Assembly (NCBI GenBank): GCA_018268465.1
Contig: JAFDWN010000008.1
Location: forward strand, 186,001 to 250,000
Source: Actinomycetota bacterium
GTDB taxonomy: Bacteria; Actinomycetota; Actinomycetes; Mycobacteriales; Mycobacteriaceae
DNA length: 64,000 bases
Reading direction: 5' to 3'
Shown here: positions 1 to 8,868 of the stretch, in pieces
How the letters are laid out: each line of letters starts with the position of its first letter
Numbering within the stretch: the stretch's first letter is position 1
Position numbers and translations under genes: made by a program
Notes under the pieces: generated by a model
Databases searched by the model: none
What the model saw: the letters and a program-made list of their open reading frames with translations, nothing else
What the model was told of the DNA's origin: nothing

Positions 1-87
1 GTCGGCGAACCGTACGGCATCTGGGGCGGGCTGTCGGAGTCCGAGCGCGAACTGTTGCTCAAACGAGGTATCCGACGCACCGCCTGA
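1..87 (+). CDS. whiB3: WhiB-family regulator WhiB3, C-terminal end only
   Basis: Only the last 28 codons and the TGA stop are present; the start and the four iron-sulfur cysteines lie left of the window. The visible part carries the GIWGG turn typical of Wbl proteins, followed by a basic tail ending in GIRRTA, which I recall as the WhiB3 ending. WhiB3 is a 4Fe-4S redox-sensing transcription factor that binds the principal sigma factor. In M. tuberculosis whiB3 is next to groEL1-groES, and those genes lie about 9 kb to the right here. The family is clear from GIWGG; the paralogue rests on the tail and the neighbourhood. Confidence 0.85.
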   Translation, partial: VGEPYGIWGGLSESERELLLKRGIRRTA

Positions 88-112
88 CCACAGAACACCA
101 TCAGACGCGACC

Positions 113-147
113 AACGTCCCCACACGCTTCGGCGTGTCGGGGACGTT
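113..147 (+). terminator. Terminator hairpin after whiB3
   Basis: A long near-perfect inverted repeat lies 25 bases after the whiB3 stop: left arm AACGTCCCC plus CACGC, loop TTCG, right arm GCGTG plus GGGGACGTT. A short T-rich stretch follows. It probably ends whiB3 transcription. It also argues that the next gene has its own promoter. Confidence 0.75.
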
Positions 148-187
148 GTCGTGTTTGACGCGACTTCGGGGCTCGGCGCGGCGCAGA

Positions 188-634
188 ATGTTCACCGTGG
201 TCAAGACTCCCGATAGCGATATCAGCACCGTCGAATCCCAGGCCACGTCGGCCAGCGCCGTGGTAGCCGGGTCGGCGGCCACGTCGACCAGCGCGGTGGT
301 GGCCGGATCCGTGGCCACCGTGGCCAGTACCGCGGTGGCAGGCTCGGCGGCGACGGTGGCCAGTGCCGGCGTGGTCAGTTCGGCCGCGACCGTCGCCAGC
401 ACCGCCGTCGCCGGATCGATCGCGACCGCCGGTAGCGCGGCCGTCGCCGGAAGCATCGCCACCGCAATGTCACTCGCGGTCGCCGGGAGCATCGCATGTG
501 CGGCGTGCGCGTTCTGCAAGCGTTGTGTCGCGTGCCTGGCATGCGTCGGGTGCACCAACTGCGTCGGCTGCGTGGGGTGCTACAACTGCTCCGGCCTGCG
601 TTTCGCGGTCGGGCTGCGCGACGTACACGTGTGA
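188..634 (+). CDS. Small tripeptide-repeat protein with a C-terminal cysteine ladder
   Basis: I do not recognise a family. From the ATG at 188 the product has 148 residues. After about 20 residues it becomes an almost unbroken run of tripeptides whose first position is Ser, Val or Thr (for example SAV VAG SAA TVA), forming a 12-residue super-repeat. From about residue 103 the same position becomes Cys eleven times in a row (CAA CAF CKR CVA and so on), and a short tail ends in LRDVHV. There is no signal peptide and no clear membrane segment. The strict three-residue register suggests a repetitive stacked fold with Cys side chains on one face, perhaps binding metal or forming disulfides; that is inference. 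An in-frame GTG at 134 would overlap the whiB3 terminator, so I prefer 188. Confidence 0.55.
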   Translation: MFTVVKTPDSDISTVESQATSASAVVAGSAATSTSAVVAGSVATVASTAVAGSAATVASAGVVSSAATVASTAVAGSIATAGSAAVAGSIATAMSLAVAGSIACAACAFCKRCVACLACVGCTNCVGCVGCYNCSGLRFAVGLRDVHV

Positions 635-740
635 TCCGGCTGGGACCCATTCCCCGATCACCGCCGCGATCAGCCGCTACGCTCGAAACCCCGCGCCTCG
701 TCGCGGCATCGGTGATGGCCCACGAATCAGGGAGCACCCC

Positions 741-2831
741 ATGAGCGGCGCCGGTTCGGCTGTGGAGGAGTTTCACCCCGGATCGGGAGACCCCACACCG
801 GCGTCCACGTGGCTGGCACTGAGCGGATGTCCGATCACCGACGACATCCTCGAATGGCCACCCGATCTGTTCGCCTTGACCGAGGTCATTCTGGACCACT
901 CGCAGGCGTATCGCTTCATGCTGTCCCCACCCGCGGACGCGGTATGGCCGCCCGACGGGTTCGCCGACTGGGCCACGGCCGTCGAGGAGGCGGGCCGCGA
1001 CTGGGCCGGCTGGGTCGAGGACCGCAATGCTCCGGCACCCGAACTGCTCGGCGTGCAATGGCGCATCTTCCGCGATCAGGTCGACACACCCGTCGAGCAT
1101 CTGGCCGACGGCCGCGACTGGCAGGTGTGCGAGGCACTGCTGACCCTCCACGCCATCGCCGACGAGGCATGCGCCGGGTTGGGAATCCCGCTCGGCCGAT
1201 CGAACGGGACAGGATGCCTATACCGCGCACGCGGGCGGGAATTGTTGGCCAGGACCGGATCACTGGCCCGAATCAACCCGCACGTGCTGCGGGTGCTGCC
1301 GAAGGTCCGGACCTCGCCCAACGGGACGGCGTTGGGCTCGTTCTCGCGCTACGCATGCGTGCACCGCCCCGGTGCGCAGGTCCGGTGGTCCAAGATTCCC
1401 GCCCGGCACCGCGGCACCGATCCCCAGGCCGAGTACGCCAACCTGCTGCTACTGCCCTGGCCGCTGCGCGTGCGTGAGTCGGACTTCCATCCGGTCGAAG
1501 GCTCGGTGCGCAGACTCACCAACGAGCCCTTCGGCTATTTCGAATTCGCACCCGCGGAACGGCTCGACTTCGACCTGGTGGATCGCACGCTTCTCGCTGC
1601 CCGCGAAGAAGTCGCCAGTGTCGACGTCGTGGTGTTTCCCGAAAGCGCCGTCGACCAGGGCGATATCGCCGATCTCGAGGCACTGCTGGATCGCCACGGC
1701 GTGGCCATGCTGCTCGCCGGTGTCCGCCAGCGGGCAACCCAGAACGGGCCGCTGCCCGCCAACTGGGTGCACATCGGCGTCAACCCACTGCTCGAAAAAG
1801 GCTCTCCCCCAGCAGATTCGACCCGCAGCGAGTGGTTCCACGTCCGGCAGAACAAGCACCACCGATGGTCGCTCGACAGCGAGCAGATCTACCAGTACCA
1901 CCTGGGTGGCGCGTTGCACCCGCACATCCGTTGGTGGGAGGCGATGAAAGTCCCTCGCCGGGTGGTGCAATTCGTCGAGTTCGGCGAGGAACTCACCCTC
2001 GTCTGCCTGGTGTGCGAGGACCTCTCCCAGCATGACGACGTTTCCGAGGTCATCCGGTCGGTGGGCCCGACGCTGGTCATTACGCCGCTGCTCGACGGCC
2101 CTCAACTGGCGTCACGCTGGGCGGCGCGCTATGCCAGCGTGCTGGCCGACGATCCCGGCTCGGCCGTCGCGACCTTGAGCGCCTACGGCATGGTGCAGCG
2201 CTGCCGGCCGCAGGGGTTCGCCCCCTCACCGGTGGTCGGCTTGTGGAAAGACCCGGTCAGGGGCATCCGGGAGGTGCCGCTTGAGGCGGGCGCGCACGGC
2301 GTCCTGATGACCATCTGCGGCGAACGGACCACCCGGCGCACCGCCGACAGTCGCAAACCCATCGACAACGCCATCCACTATTTCGACGTCGCTGTGCATC
2401 AAATACACGCCACCGCAACGGGTTCAGCAGCACAACCGGACCTGCCACCCTCGGCAGACCCACCCGATCTGGAGGTCGAGGAGCTCACCGTCCTGACCGG
2501 CTGGGCCCAGGCCGTCGCCGAAGCCGTCGCATACGCACCCGACAGCGCAGCCGCCGTGCTGGCCGACGCCCGGCCGGGTGCGCCATGGCGGACCGCACTG
2601 CACATCGCCGAGCCGTCCCCGCGGCTCACCGACGCGGTCGACGTCATGGCCGGGTTTGTGCTGGCAGAACCCTCCGACGGGCGTTCGCTCACGCTCGACG
2701 GGCTGATCGCCGCGGTCGGCGAAAACAGGCCCGGGGAGGGGAAACTCGCCGGGTTGGCCCGCCGGGTGCTGCGATCGACACTCGAGCAACGGGGCAGCCA
2801 GCTGGCGCGAGAAGCTCACCATCACCGGTGA
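741..2831 (+). CDS. Nitrilase-superfamily (CN hydrolase-like) protein with long N-terminal extension
   Basis: The product has 696 residues from the ATG at 741, although the frame stays open far upstream. The middle carries the nitrilase Glu-Lys-Cys triad in order: VVFPES with Glu301, QNKHHRW with Lys372, and LVCED with Cys425. Carbon-nitrogen hydrolases use this triad to cut amides or nitriles. The 230 or so residues before it and the 170 or so after it match nothing I recognise. The protein is much longer than a stand-alone nitrilase (about 260-300 residues), so the hydrolase core is part of a larger architecture. It follows the cysteine-ladder gene by 106 bases on the same strand and converges on the oxidoreductase gene. 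The substrate is unknown. Confidence 0.75.
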   Translation: MSGAGSAVEEFHPGSGDPTPASTWLALSGCPITDDILEWPPDLFALTEVILDHSQAYRFMLSPPADAVWPPDGFADWATAVEEAGRDWAGWVEDRNAPAPELLGVQWRIFRDQVDTPVEHLADGRDWQVCEALLTLHAIADEACAGLGIPLGRSNGTGCLYRARGRELLARTGSLARINPHVLRVLPKVRTSPNGTALGSFSRYACVHRPGAQVRWSKIPARHRGTDPQAEYANLLLLPWPLRVRESDFHPVEGSVRRLTNEPFGYFEFAPAERLDFDLVDRTLLAAREEVASVDVVVFPESAVDQGDIADLEALLDRHGVAMLLAGVRQRATQNGPLPANWVHIGVNPLLEKGSPPADSTRSEWFHVRQNKHHRWSLDSEQIYQYHLGGALHPHIRWWEAMKVPRRVVQFVEFGEELTLVCLVCEDLSQHDDVSEVIRSVGPTLVITPLLDGPQLASRWAARYASVLADDPGSAVATLSAYGMVQRCRPQGFAPSPVVGLWKDPVRGIREVPLEAGAHGVLMTICGERTTRRTADSRKPIDNAIHYFDVAVHQIHATATGSAAQPDLPPSADPPDLEVEELTVLTGWAQAVAEAVAYAPDSAAAVLADARPGAPWRTALHIAEPSPRLTDAVDVMAGFVLAEPSDGRSLTLDGLIAAVGENRPGEGKLAGLARRVLRSTLEQRGSQLAREAHHHR

Positions 2832-2855
2832 GCGCTCGCCACGCCCGCGCCACTG

Positions 2856-3779
2856 CTACGCGTCGATGAGAGGCCTGAGCGCCGCCCCGACTTTCGCGAT
2901 GACACCAGGGGTGTACCGGTGTGTGGGAAGGTTGACGATCACACCGTCGATGCCGGGGTCGAGCACTCGGCGCTTGATCTCCTCGGCGACCTGCTCGGGT
3001 GTGCCGGTGACCGCGCGCCCACTTCGTGCCTCACCGATGTCGCTGGGCGCGTCGTAGCCGTCCAGCACGACCGTCAGCAGGCAGCTGGTCTCCAGAGTCG
3101 CCGGGTCCCGGTCGATTTCAGCGCAGCGCTGCCGGAGTACGTCGAGCTTGGCCGGCAGCTCGGCGATGTCGGCGATGATGTTGAGGTGGTCGGCGTAACG
3201 AGCCGCGAGCCGGAAGGTCTTCTTCTCGCCGCTGCCGCCGAGCATCACCGGGATGTGGTCCCGATAGCGGGGCTCGTTGATCGCGCCCTCGGTGTGATAC
3301 CACTTGCCGGAGAAGCTGGGTCGCTCACCGTGCACCATCGGGAGAATGATCTGCAGTGCCTCGTCGAGCTTTTCGAATCGCTCGGTGAAGGTGTCGAACT
3401 CGAATCCCAGCTGCCGGTGCTCCAACTCGAACCAGCCCGCACCGATACCCAGGATGGCACGCCCCGCGCTGACGACGTCCAATGTGGTCACCGTCTTGGC
3501 CAGCAAGGTCGGGTTGCGGTAGGTATTGCCAGTCACCAAGGTCGACAGTTGCACCCTCTCGGTGGCCGTCGCCAACGCGCCCAGGGCGGTGTACGCCTCG
3601 AGCATGGGTTCGTCGGGTTCACCCAGCCCGGGCAACTGATAGAAGTGGTCCATCAGCAGGACGGTGTCGAATCCGGCGGCCTCGGCTTCCTGGGCCTGGG
3701 CTATGACGGCGGGGAACAGTTCGGCGACCGACGTGCCGTAGGAGAAGTTCGGAATCTGCAATCCAAGTCGAATGGTCAC
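2856..3779 (-). CDS. LLM-class F420-dependent oxidoreductase
   Basis: This is a luciferase-like monooxygenase-fold protein of about 307 residues. The start GLQIPNF, the LLMDHFYQLPG segment, the internal LGIGAGWFELEHRQLGFEF block and the EIKRRVLDPGIDGVIVN end are typical of the actinobacterial F420-dependent subfamily. These enzymes use reduced F420 for hydride transfer; the substrate cannot be told from sequence. I place the start at the GTG at 3779 because the family begins with this strand; an ATG at 3833 would add 18 atypical residues and overlap the upstream gene. It is the last gene of a minus-strand run with the split-barrel protein and the hydrolase, which suggests a small catabolic operon. 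Confidence 0.85.
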   Translation of the reverse strand: MTIRLGLQIPNFSYGTSVAELFPAVIAQAQEAEAAGFDTVLLMDHFYQLPGLGEPDEPMLEAYTALGALATATERVQLSTLVTGNTYRNPTLLAKTVTTLDVVSAGRAILGIGAGWFELEHRQLGFEFDTFTERFEKLDEALQIILPMVHGERPSFSGKWYHTEGAINEPRYRDHIPVMLGGSGEKKTFRLAARYADHLNIIADIAELPAKLDVLRQRCAEIDRDPATLETSCLLTVVLDGYDAPSDIGEARSGRAVTGTPEQVAEEIKRRVLDPGIDGVIVNLPTHRYTPGVIAKVGAALRPLIDA

Positions 3780-3829
3780 GCTCAGGTGCAACAACGCGAG
3801 ACCCGCATCACATTCCGCACCGGACGGTG

Positions 3830-4465
3830 TCAATGACGCTCGAGCAGCCCGGCCCTCAGGGCGGCGTTCTCGTCCTCCAGCTCAGCCAGTCGCCGACGCA
3901 ACGGGGCCAAGACCGGTTCGAGTTCCGCCGCGGAGAATCGTGGAGTGATGTGCTGGGGACAGTTCCAGTCGTATGCCTCGACGGTGATGACCGCAGCACG
4001 CTCGACGACAGCGTCGTAGGAGGGGTCGCTCAACGTTCGCATCAGGTCCGGATCCTCTTCGGCCGTAACGATGCGGGCGTGACCGAAGAGCTTCAACCGG
4101 CGCCGCCTCGGATAGTCGACGGCGATGAGGGCGACCCGGTCGTTTCCGTCGACGTTCCCCGCGCTGATGTACTGCAGGTTGCCACGGAAGTCGGCCCATC
4201 CGATGGTGTGATCGTCCAGGATATGCAGAAATCCGATCGGCCCGCCGCGGTGCTGGACATACGGCCAGCCCGACTCTCCGACGGAGGCCAGGTAGAAGCT
4301 GTCCCGCGCGGCAAGGAAGTCCTTTTCGTCGTCGGTCAGGACGTCGCGTTCGGTGGATGCCTCACCAGACCTGCGCTTTCGGTCGTAGAACGTGTCGCTG
4401 CCGTGCCGGTGCTGGACCGCGCGCACGTCGTCGGTGAATGCGATCGCCGGATAGTGCTTACTCAC
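3830..4465 (-). CDS. Pyridoxamine 5'-phosphate oxidase-like flavin split-barrel protein
   Basis: This protein of about 211 residues has a split-barrel core: FYLASVGESGWPYVQHRGG, a GWADFRGNLQY strand and the LFGHARIV strand. This matches the PPOX-related family, which binds FMN, F420 or heme. The end (from about residue 190) is a short charged helix, LRRRLAELEDENAALRAG, with coiled-coil character. The GTG at 4465 has a GGAGGA ribosome site just upstream; an in-frame ATG at 4498 overlaps the stop of the upstream hydrolase (TAATG) and is the alternative. It lies between a hydrolase and an F420-type oxidoreductase gene, so it may act in the same pathway. No substrate can be assigned. Confidence 0.8.
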   Translation of the reverse strand: MSKHYPAIAFTDDVRAVQHRHGSDTFYDRKRRSGEASTERDVLTDDEKDFLAARDSFYLASVGESGWPYVQHRGGPIGFLHILDDHTIGWADFRGNLQYISAGNVDGNDRVALIAVDYPRRRRLKLFGHARIVTAEEDPDLMRTLSDPSYDAVVERAAVITVEAYDWNCPQHITPRFSAAELEPVLAPLRRRLAELEDENAALRAGLLERH

Positions 4466-4497
4466 TCCGTCCTCCAGTCGACGTGTTTTCGTCCCCA

Positions 4498-5364
4498 TTA
4501 CAGTCGGGCCATGAAATCCCGGATGTAGCCACTGATCTCCTGACCGTGTGTCTCCAGTGCGAAATGTCCGGCGTCGAGCAGATGGAACTCGCCGTTGGGG
4601 AAATCGCGCTTGAAGGCCTCCGCTCCCGCAACGCCGAAGATCTCGTCGTTCTTCCCCCAGGTGACCAGCAGCGGCGGCTGATGGGTGCGGAAGTACTCCT
4701 GGAACTTGGGGTAGCCGTCGAGGTTGAATTGGTAGTCCCAGAACAACTGCAACTGGACGGCGTCGTTTCCCTCGCGATCCAGCCCGGCCTGGTCCAGCAG
4801 CCAAGCCTCCGGTGCTATGCGGTCCAGTCGGTCGTCGGGCACGCCGTGGGTGTATTGCCAGTGCGTCTTCTCCGCCGTCAGGTATTGGCGTACACCGTCC
4901 TCGTTGGCGGCCCGGTCGCGTGCATGGGCGAACAGGATGTCCCAGAACGGTGTAAAGCCCTCCAGGTAGGCGTTGCCGCTTTGCGTGATGATGGCGGTGA
5001 TCCGGTCCGGACGTGCCGCGGCGATGCGCAACCCGATGGGGGCGCCGTAGTCCTGGATGTACACGGCGAAGCGGTCCAGCCCCAGATGGGTGATCAGTTT
5101 TTCGGTGACCTCGGTCAGCCGGTCGAAACTGTAGGTGAACTCGTCGACTGGCGGCATCGCCGAGCGGCCGAACCCGATGTGGTCGGGCGCGACGAGATGA
5201 TAACTGTCGGAAAGGGATTCAATGAGGTTGCGAAACATGTGCGAGCTCGTCGGAAACCCGTGCAGCAGAAGAATTGTGGGACTGGAAGGATCGCCGGCCT
5301 CCCGGTAGAAGACGCTCAACCCGTCGATGGTCGCGGTTCGGTAGCGCGTACTGAAGGCGGGCAT
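4498..5364 (-). CDS. Alpha/beta hydrolase, haloalkane dehalogenase/epoxide hydrolase type
   Basis: The product has 288 residues. It carries an HGFP oxyanion motif near residue 33, a nucleophile elbow reading IQDYGAP (Asp nucleophile, as in dehalogenases and epoxide hydrolases), a GKNDEIF acid segment and the catalytic His in DAGHFALE. An Asp rather than Ser nucleophile separates it from ordinary esterases. I chose the ATG at 5364 because AGAAGGGAA lies just upstream. It is divergent from a LysR regulator across 143 bases, the classical layout for a substrate-induced catabolic gene. Dehalogenase or epoxide hydrolase activity is a family inference. Confidence 0.85.
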   Translation of the reverse strand: MPAFSTRYRTATIDGLSVFYREAGDPSSPTILLLHGFPTSSHMFRNLIESLSDSYHLVAPDHIGFGRSAMPPVDEFTYSFDRLTEVTEKLITHLGLDRFAVYIQDYGAPIGLRIAAARPDRITAIITQSGNAYLEGFTPFWDILFAHARDRAANEDGVRQYLTAEKTHWQYTHGVPDDRLDRIAPEAWLLDQAGLDREGNDAVQLQLFWDYQFNLDGYPKFQEYFRTHQPPLLVTWGKNDEIFGVAGAEAFKRDFPNGEFHLLDAGHFALETHGQEISGYIRDFMARL

Positions 5365-5507
5365 GATGTTCCCTTCTCGGACCGGTCGGAGACTCCAGAT
5401 TGCGCGATGCGGGAACGCCGATAAAGACGAGATGCCCGATCGCGGCAATCGTGAGCGCCGATCAATCAATCGATATCCGTACGGGCGCGGCGGCATACCA
5501 TCTGCAC

Positions 5508-6443
5508 GTGGAATTGCGCCAACTCGAAGCGTTCGTCGCGGTTGCCGACGACCTGCACTTCAAGCGTGCCGCCGAGAAACTCCATATCGGCCAGCCCACG
5601 CTCAGCGATCTCGTGCGGCGGCTGGAACGTGAACTGGGCACACCGTTGTTCACCCGAACCACGCGGCGCGTGACGCTGACCGAGGCCGGCGTCGAACTGC
5701 TCCATCGTGCCAGGGACATCCTCGAAGACGTCGCCGGTGCCGGTGCCGCGGTCCGCCGGATCGCCGGCGGCGACGCGGGGACGGTACGGCTCGGCATCAC
5801 CCCACCCGTGGCCCCCACGCTGGCGCCTCATCTGGCTGCTGCGCTCGGTCGGGAAGCGCCCGACGTCGAGCTGAACGTACGGCTGATGTGGCTGCCCGCT
5901 CTCCAGCGCGCCATCCCCGACGGCGAGGTGGACGTGACGATCACGTGCGGGCTGGTTCCGGATCCCCCGGGGATCATCAGTGAGGTGTTCTGCGCCGAGC
6001 CGTTGGTCGTCAGCGTGCGCCCCGATCACCGGCTCGCCGGCCGTCAGACGGTGTGCCTCGACGAACTCTCGGAGGAGACGCTGGGACTCCGCAGCGCCGA
6101 CCTGTACCCGGCCAGTCCGATGGCCCTGCGCCAAGTCCTTGAAGCCGTCGGGATCTCCCCACCGACCGTCGAACTGACGGATATCGACTTCTCGGCGCGC
6201 CGTTGGTCCGAGCAGCCGGGCGTCGACTGGATACTCACGACGGCCGCAAGCTCGGGAGCCGATTTCCTGAATCCGCTGATACCTCTGTCGCCGCCGGAGT
6301 TCCTGCCATACACCCTGCAGTGGTGCCCGATTCGGGCCGCGACCGCCGCGGTCGGTCGCTTCGTGAACCTGGCGCTCAACGTCGACGTGCCGCCGGGTTG
6401 GATCGAACTGCCCGACCACTTCCCCACCGCGGACAACGCCTAG
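5508..6443 (+). CDS. LysR-family transcriptional regulator
   Basis: The product has 311 residues from the GTG at 5508. The N-terminal winged helix is plain: LRQLEAFVAVADDLHFKRAA, then QPTLSDLVRRLERELGTPLF. An effector-binding domain of periplasmic-binding fold follows from about residue 90. It is divergently transcribed from the hydrolase-split barrel-oxidoreductase run, which it probably regulates through the shared 143-base intergenic region. LysR proteins usually act as tetramers, binding T-N11-A type sites and responding to a pathway metabolite. The ligand is unknown. Confidence 0.88.
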   Translation: MELRQLEAFVAVADDLHFKRAAEKLHIGQPTLSDLVRRLERELGTPLFTRTTRRVTLTEAGVELLHRARDILEDVAGAGAAVRRIAGGDAGTVRLGITPPVAPTLAPHLAAALGREAPDVELNVRLMWLPALQRAIPDGEVDVTITCGLVPDPPGIISEVFCAEPLVVSVRPDHRLAGRQTVCLDELSEETLGLRSADLYPASPMALRQVLEAVGISPPTVELTDIDFSARRWSEQPGVDWILTTAASSGADFLNPLIPLSPPEFLPYTLQWCPIRAATAAVGRFVNLALNVDVPPGWIELPDHFPTADNA

Positions 6444-6476
6444 CCAAACCGCCGCGGCTTTCGTTGGCGCCGATCC

Positions 6477-7058
6477 TCAGCTGACGTCGAGCGGGTTGGC
6501 CGTGATGCGCGCCGCACCGTTGTTGGCCATGGACGCGGCGGCGGCGCCGTCCGGCTTTCGGCGTGCCTGGTCCTCGAAACATGCCAGGAACTCACCTCCG
6601 AATCCCTCCCGGGGATAGCGCGCGAGCACCTCCGCTCTCGCCTCCACGGGGAATTCCTCCGGTCGCCGTCCGGCCACATCCCAGCTGGTCGCGACCTGCA
6701 AGAGATGGGACTCGGGGTCGACGGTCGCCGGGACATCGTCACGCATATGCAGCACGATGATCTCCTCTGCCCTGGCCGCCCGGTCTGCCGGCCAGCCGGC
6801 CGCCACCCCGAGCACCCAGGCCAGGTCGCCGCCCGCCTCCTCGAACGGTATTCGGTGGCTGTCGAATGCGCTGGTGAGGCCGATGTCGTGCAGCATCGCC
6901 GAGACGTACAGCAGTTCGTCATCGAACGTCACAGCGTGGGCCGAGGCGTACATCGCTTCCCACAGATACGAGCGGGCGCAATGGTTGAGCAACGCGGGTG
7001 AATAGAACCGCGTGGCCACGGAAAGCGCAGCTGTCGCCGCCGGTGTCTGCGGGAACAT
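6477..7058 (-). CDS. HD-domain phosphohydrolase-like protein
   Basis: This protein of 193 residues has an HD metal-binding pair in the segment VSAMLHDIGLT (about residue 55), preceded by a helix carrying a possible extra His ligand (NHCARSYLWEAM). Its layout resembles the small HD proteins annotated as cyanamide hydratase-like or metal-dependent phosphohydrolases. It has no nucleotide-synthetase or signalling fusion. The ATG at 7058 is the first plausible start. It runs on the same strand as the ThrE-type exporter with a gap of about 95 bases. The substrate is unknown. Confidence 0.75.
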   Translation of the reverse strand: MFPQTPAATAALSVATRFYSPALLNHCARSYLWEAMYASAHAVTFDDELLYVSAMLHDIGLTSAFDSHRIPFEEAGGDLAWVLGVAAGWPADRAARAEEIIVLHMRDDVPATVDPESHLLQVATSWDVAGRRPEEFPVEARAEVLARYPREGFGGEFLACFEDQARRKPDGAAAASMANNGAARITANPLDVS

Positions 7059-7153
7059 AGCGACAGCTTCGCAGCCAGGACGGCACTGTGCGGCGAAATG
7101 TGCGCCCCGCTCACGATGCCGCGCCTCGGGGCCGAGGGTGCCGGGTTCGGCCG

Positions 7154-8608
7154 CTAATCCACAGCGCTGGCGGCCGACTGGTTGGCGGGCCGCAGTGCGG
7201 TGCGCCGGACCTGCAGTCGGCGTCTGCGAACCTTCCAGGAACTCCATTCGCCCAATGTGACACCGGCGGCGAGCGCCGTCCCGATCGCGAACGCGCCCAA
7301 CACCGACGCGAACCCCACGGCATGCTGATCGTTGAGGACGGCGTAGATGCCGTGCAGCAACGCCAGACCCGGAAGCAGGGGCACGATACCCGCGATGGAT
7401 ACGACCAGTGGCGGCGCGAGATCGCGGCGCTCCATGAGTCGGCCGACGAGGCCGATCGGCACGGCCGCGACGAACGACGCGACGACCGCGCCCAGGCCCG
7501 CGCCCTGTGCGAGAAGAAACGCGACGGTGCCCGCCGCACCTCCGAACGCTGCGGCCACCGCCGAGGAGCGTTCGGCGTAACAGGCCAGGGCATACGCCGC
7601 CGCACTGGCCGCGCCGAATGCGACGCGGGCAGGGAACTCTGCCAATGCTGGTGGGGCGTAGGCGCTGATGGCGACGAACGGCGCGCCGAAGCGGCTCGCG
7701 AGGTGCAGGACCAGCGCGACACCCGCGATCGTCGCGCCCGTCATCATGACCAGCTCGAAGAACCGGCCCGCGGCGGTGACCGGGGCACCGCTGATGACGT
7801 CGCCGACGGAGCCCACCAGGGAGAGCCCCGCGAGAAGGACGACGAGGCCCGCCGCGATGGCCACGGTCGGTTCGAAGTTCAGCCCCAGCTTGGGACCGAG
7901 CCAGTAGAGCAGGATCGGCGGCGCGGTCGCGATGGCACCGCCGACCGCGTACTGGAAGAAGAACGGCAGTCCATGCTTGTTGAGGCGCCGGTTGACGCGG
8001 TCGATCGTCATGGCGCTCAGGGCGCTGACCAGGCAGACGAGCCAGCCCGCGCCCAGCGTTCCCGCCGTCGCGAACGCCAGCGCCCCCCACGCGAGCGTCG
8101 CGATCCAGCGCTTGTACGGGTGCGGCGCGGTGATGATGGCGTCGAGTTCGTCTCGCGCATCCGACGGGGACACCTGCCCGTCGCGGATACGAGCGAGGAG
8201 GCGGTCGACGGCAGCCAGTCTGCTGAAGTCCAGCGACCGGGATTGCACGTTGTGAAAGGTGCTGGCCGGCGGCGACGACGGGCCACGGGAGGCAGAAATG
8301 TGGATCGCCGTGTTGATGACGTCGACCTCGCAGCGCTCGATCCCGTAGGCGGCGGTGACGGCGGTGACCTGGTCCATCGTGGCGGTGGCCGGCATGCCGG
8401 ACGCCATCAGGATGGCGCCGATGGTCCCGGCCAGGTCCAGTACCTCATCGACGTGGGCGTGGTGGGCGGCATCGAGTTCGGCGCGCGGCGCCGCGGCGAT
8501 CCGCGGCATGTTGTCCGTCGGCGGGTCGGTTTCCCGAACGATCCGGTTCAAGATCCCGCGCCGACGCGCCCGCCACGGCTGACCCGTGCAATCACGCGTC
8601 GACTCCAC
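7154..8608 (-). CDS. ThrE-family threonine/serine exporter
   Basis: This is a membrane protein of about 484 residues. It has a soluble N-terminal half with a conserved DLAGTIGAILMASGMPA segment near residue 50, and a C-terminal half with around ten hydrophobic segments, including GLVVLLAGLSLVGSVGDVIS. This N-soluble plus C-membrane fusion is the architecture of actinobacterial ThrE, which exports threonine and serine. The GTG at 8608 has a strong GGAGGGGAG ribosome site; an in-frame ATG at 8737 would add 43 residues without such a site. The mycobacterial homologue I recall is Rv3737. The family is secure; the physiological substrate here is inferred. Confidence 0.85.
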   Translation of the reverse strand: MESTRDCTGQPWRARRRGILNRIVRETDPPTDNMPRIAAAPRAELDAAHHAHVDEVLDLAGTIGAILMASGMPATATMDQVTAVTAAYGIERCEVDVINTAIHISASRGPSSPPASTFHNVQSRSLDFSRLAAVDRLLARIRDGQVSPSDARDELDAIITAPHPYKRWIATLAWGALAFATAGTLGAGWLVCLVSALSAMTIDRVNRRLNKHGLPFFFQYAVGGAIATAPPILLYWLGPKLGLNFEPTVAIAAGLVVLLAGLSLVGSVGDVISGAPVTAAGRFFELVMMTGATIAGVALVLHLASRFGAPFVAISAYAPPALAEFPARVAFGAASAAAYALACYAERSSAVAAAFGGAAGTVAFLLAQGAGLGAVVASFVAAVPIGLVGRLMERRDLAPPLVVSIAGIVPLLPGLALLHGIYAVLNDQHAVGFASVLGAFAIGTALAAGVTLGEWSSWKVRRRRLQVRRTALRPANQSAASAVD

Positions 8609-8819
8609 GACACTCCCCTCCGAGGTTTGTTTGTTTCTGTTGTGCTCGCCCTCGGCGCCAAGCCGGGTCGACGATGCGTTCACGGACTCCAGGCATAGGC
8701 CGCCCATGAAGTCACGAGCAAAATCCATTTTACTCATGGCAGAGGTGCCCGCCAGACCCCTTGCCGGTGAGAGTCACCACACTCCGCCTGGCCGGCCGGG
8801 CACGACTCCCCCCAACGAA

Positions 8820-8849
8820 AGCACCCCCGGCCTACTGACCGGGGGTGCT
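8820..8849 (-). terminator. Rho-independent terminator downstream of the VOC gene
   Basis: Read on the minus strand, a perfect stem AGCACCCCCGG / CCGGGGGTGCT with an 8-base loop is followed by TTTCGTT. It lies 20 bases past the stop of the VOC gene and insulates it from the exporter gene. Confidence 0.85.
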
Positions 8850-8868
8850 CGGTGAGCGCGGCCTCACA

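Noticed and set aside
188..520. Repeats of about 36 bases that could suggest a CRISPR array
   Set aside because: The repeats are in frame with the tripeptide protein, vary by codon and have no unique spacers. They reflect the protein repeat.
363..740. Extended N-terminus of the nitrilase-like gene
   Set aside because: The frame is open but is the alternative frame of the cysteine-ladder gene, Arg/Pro-rich and without a ribosome site. The ATG at 741 is the better start.
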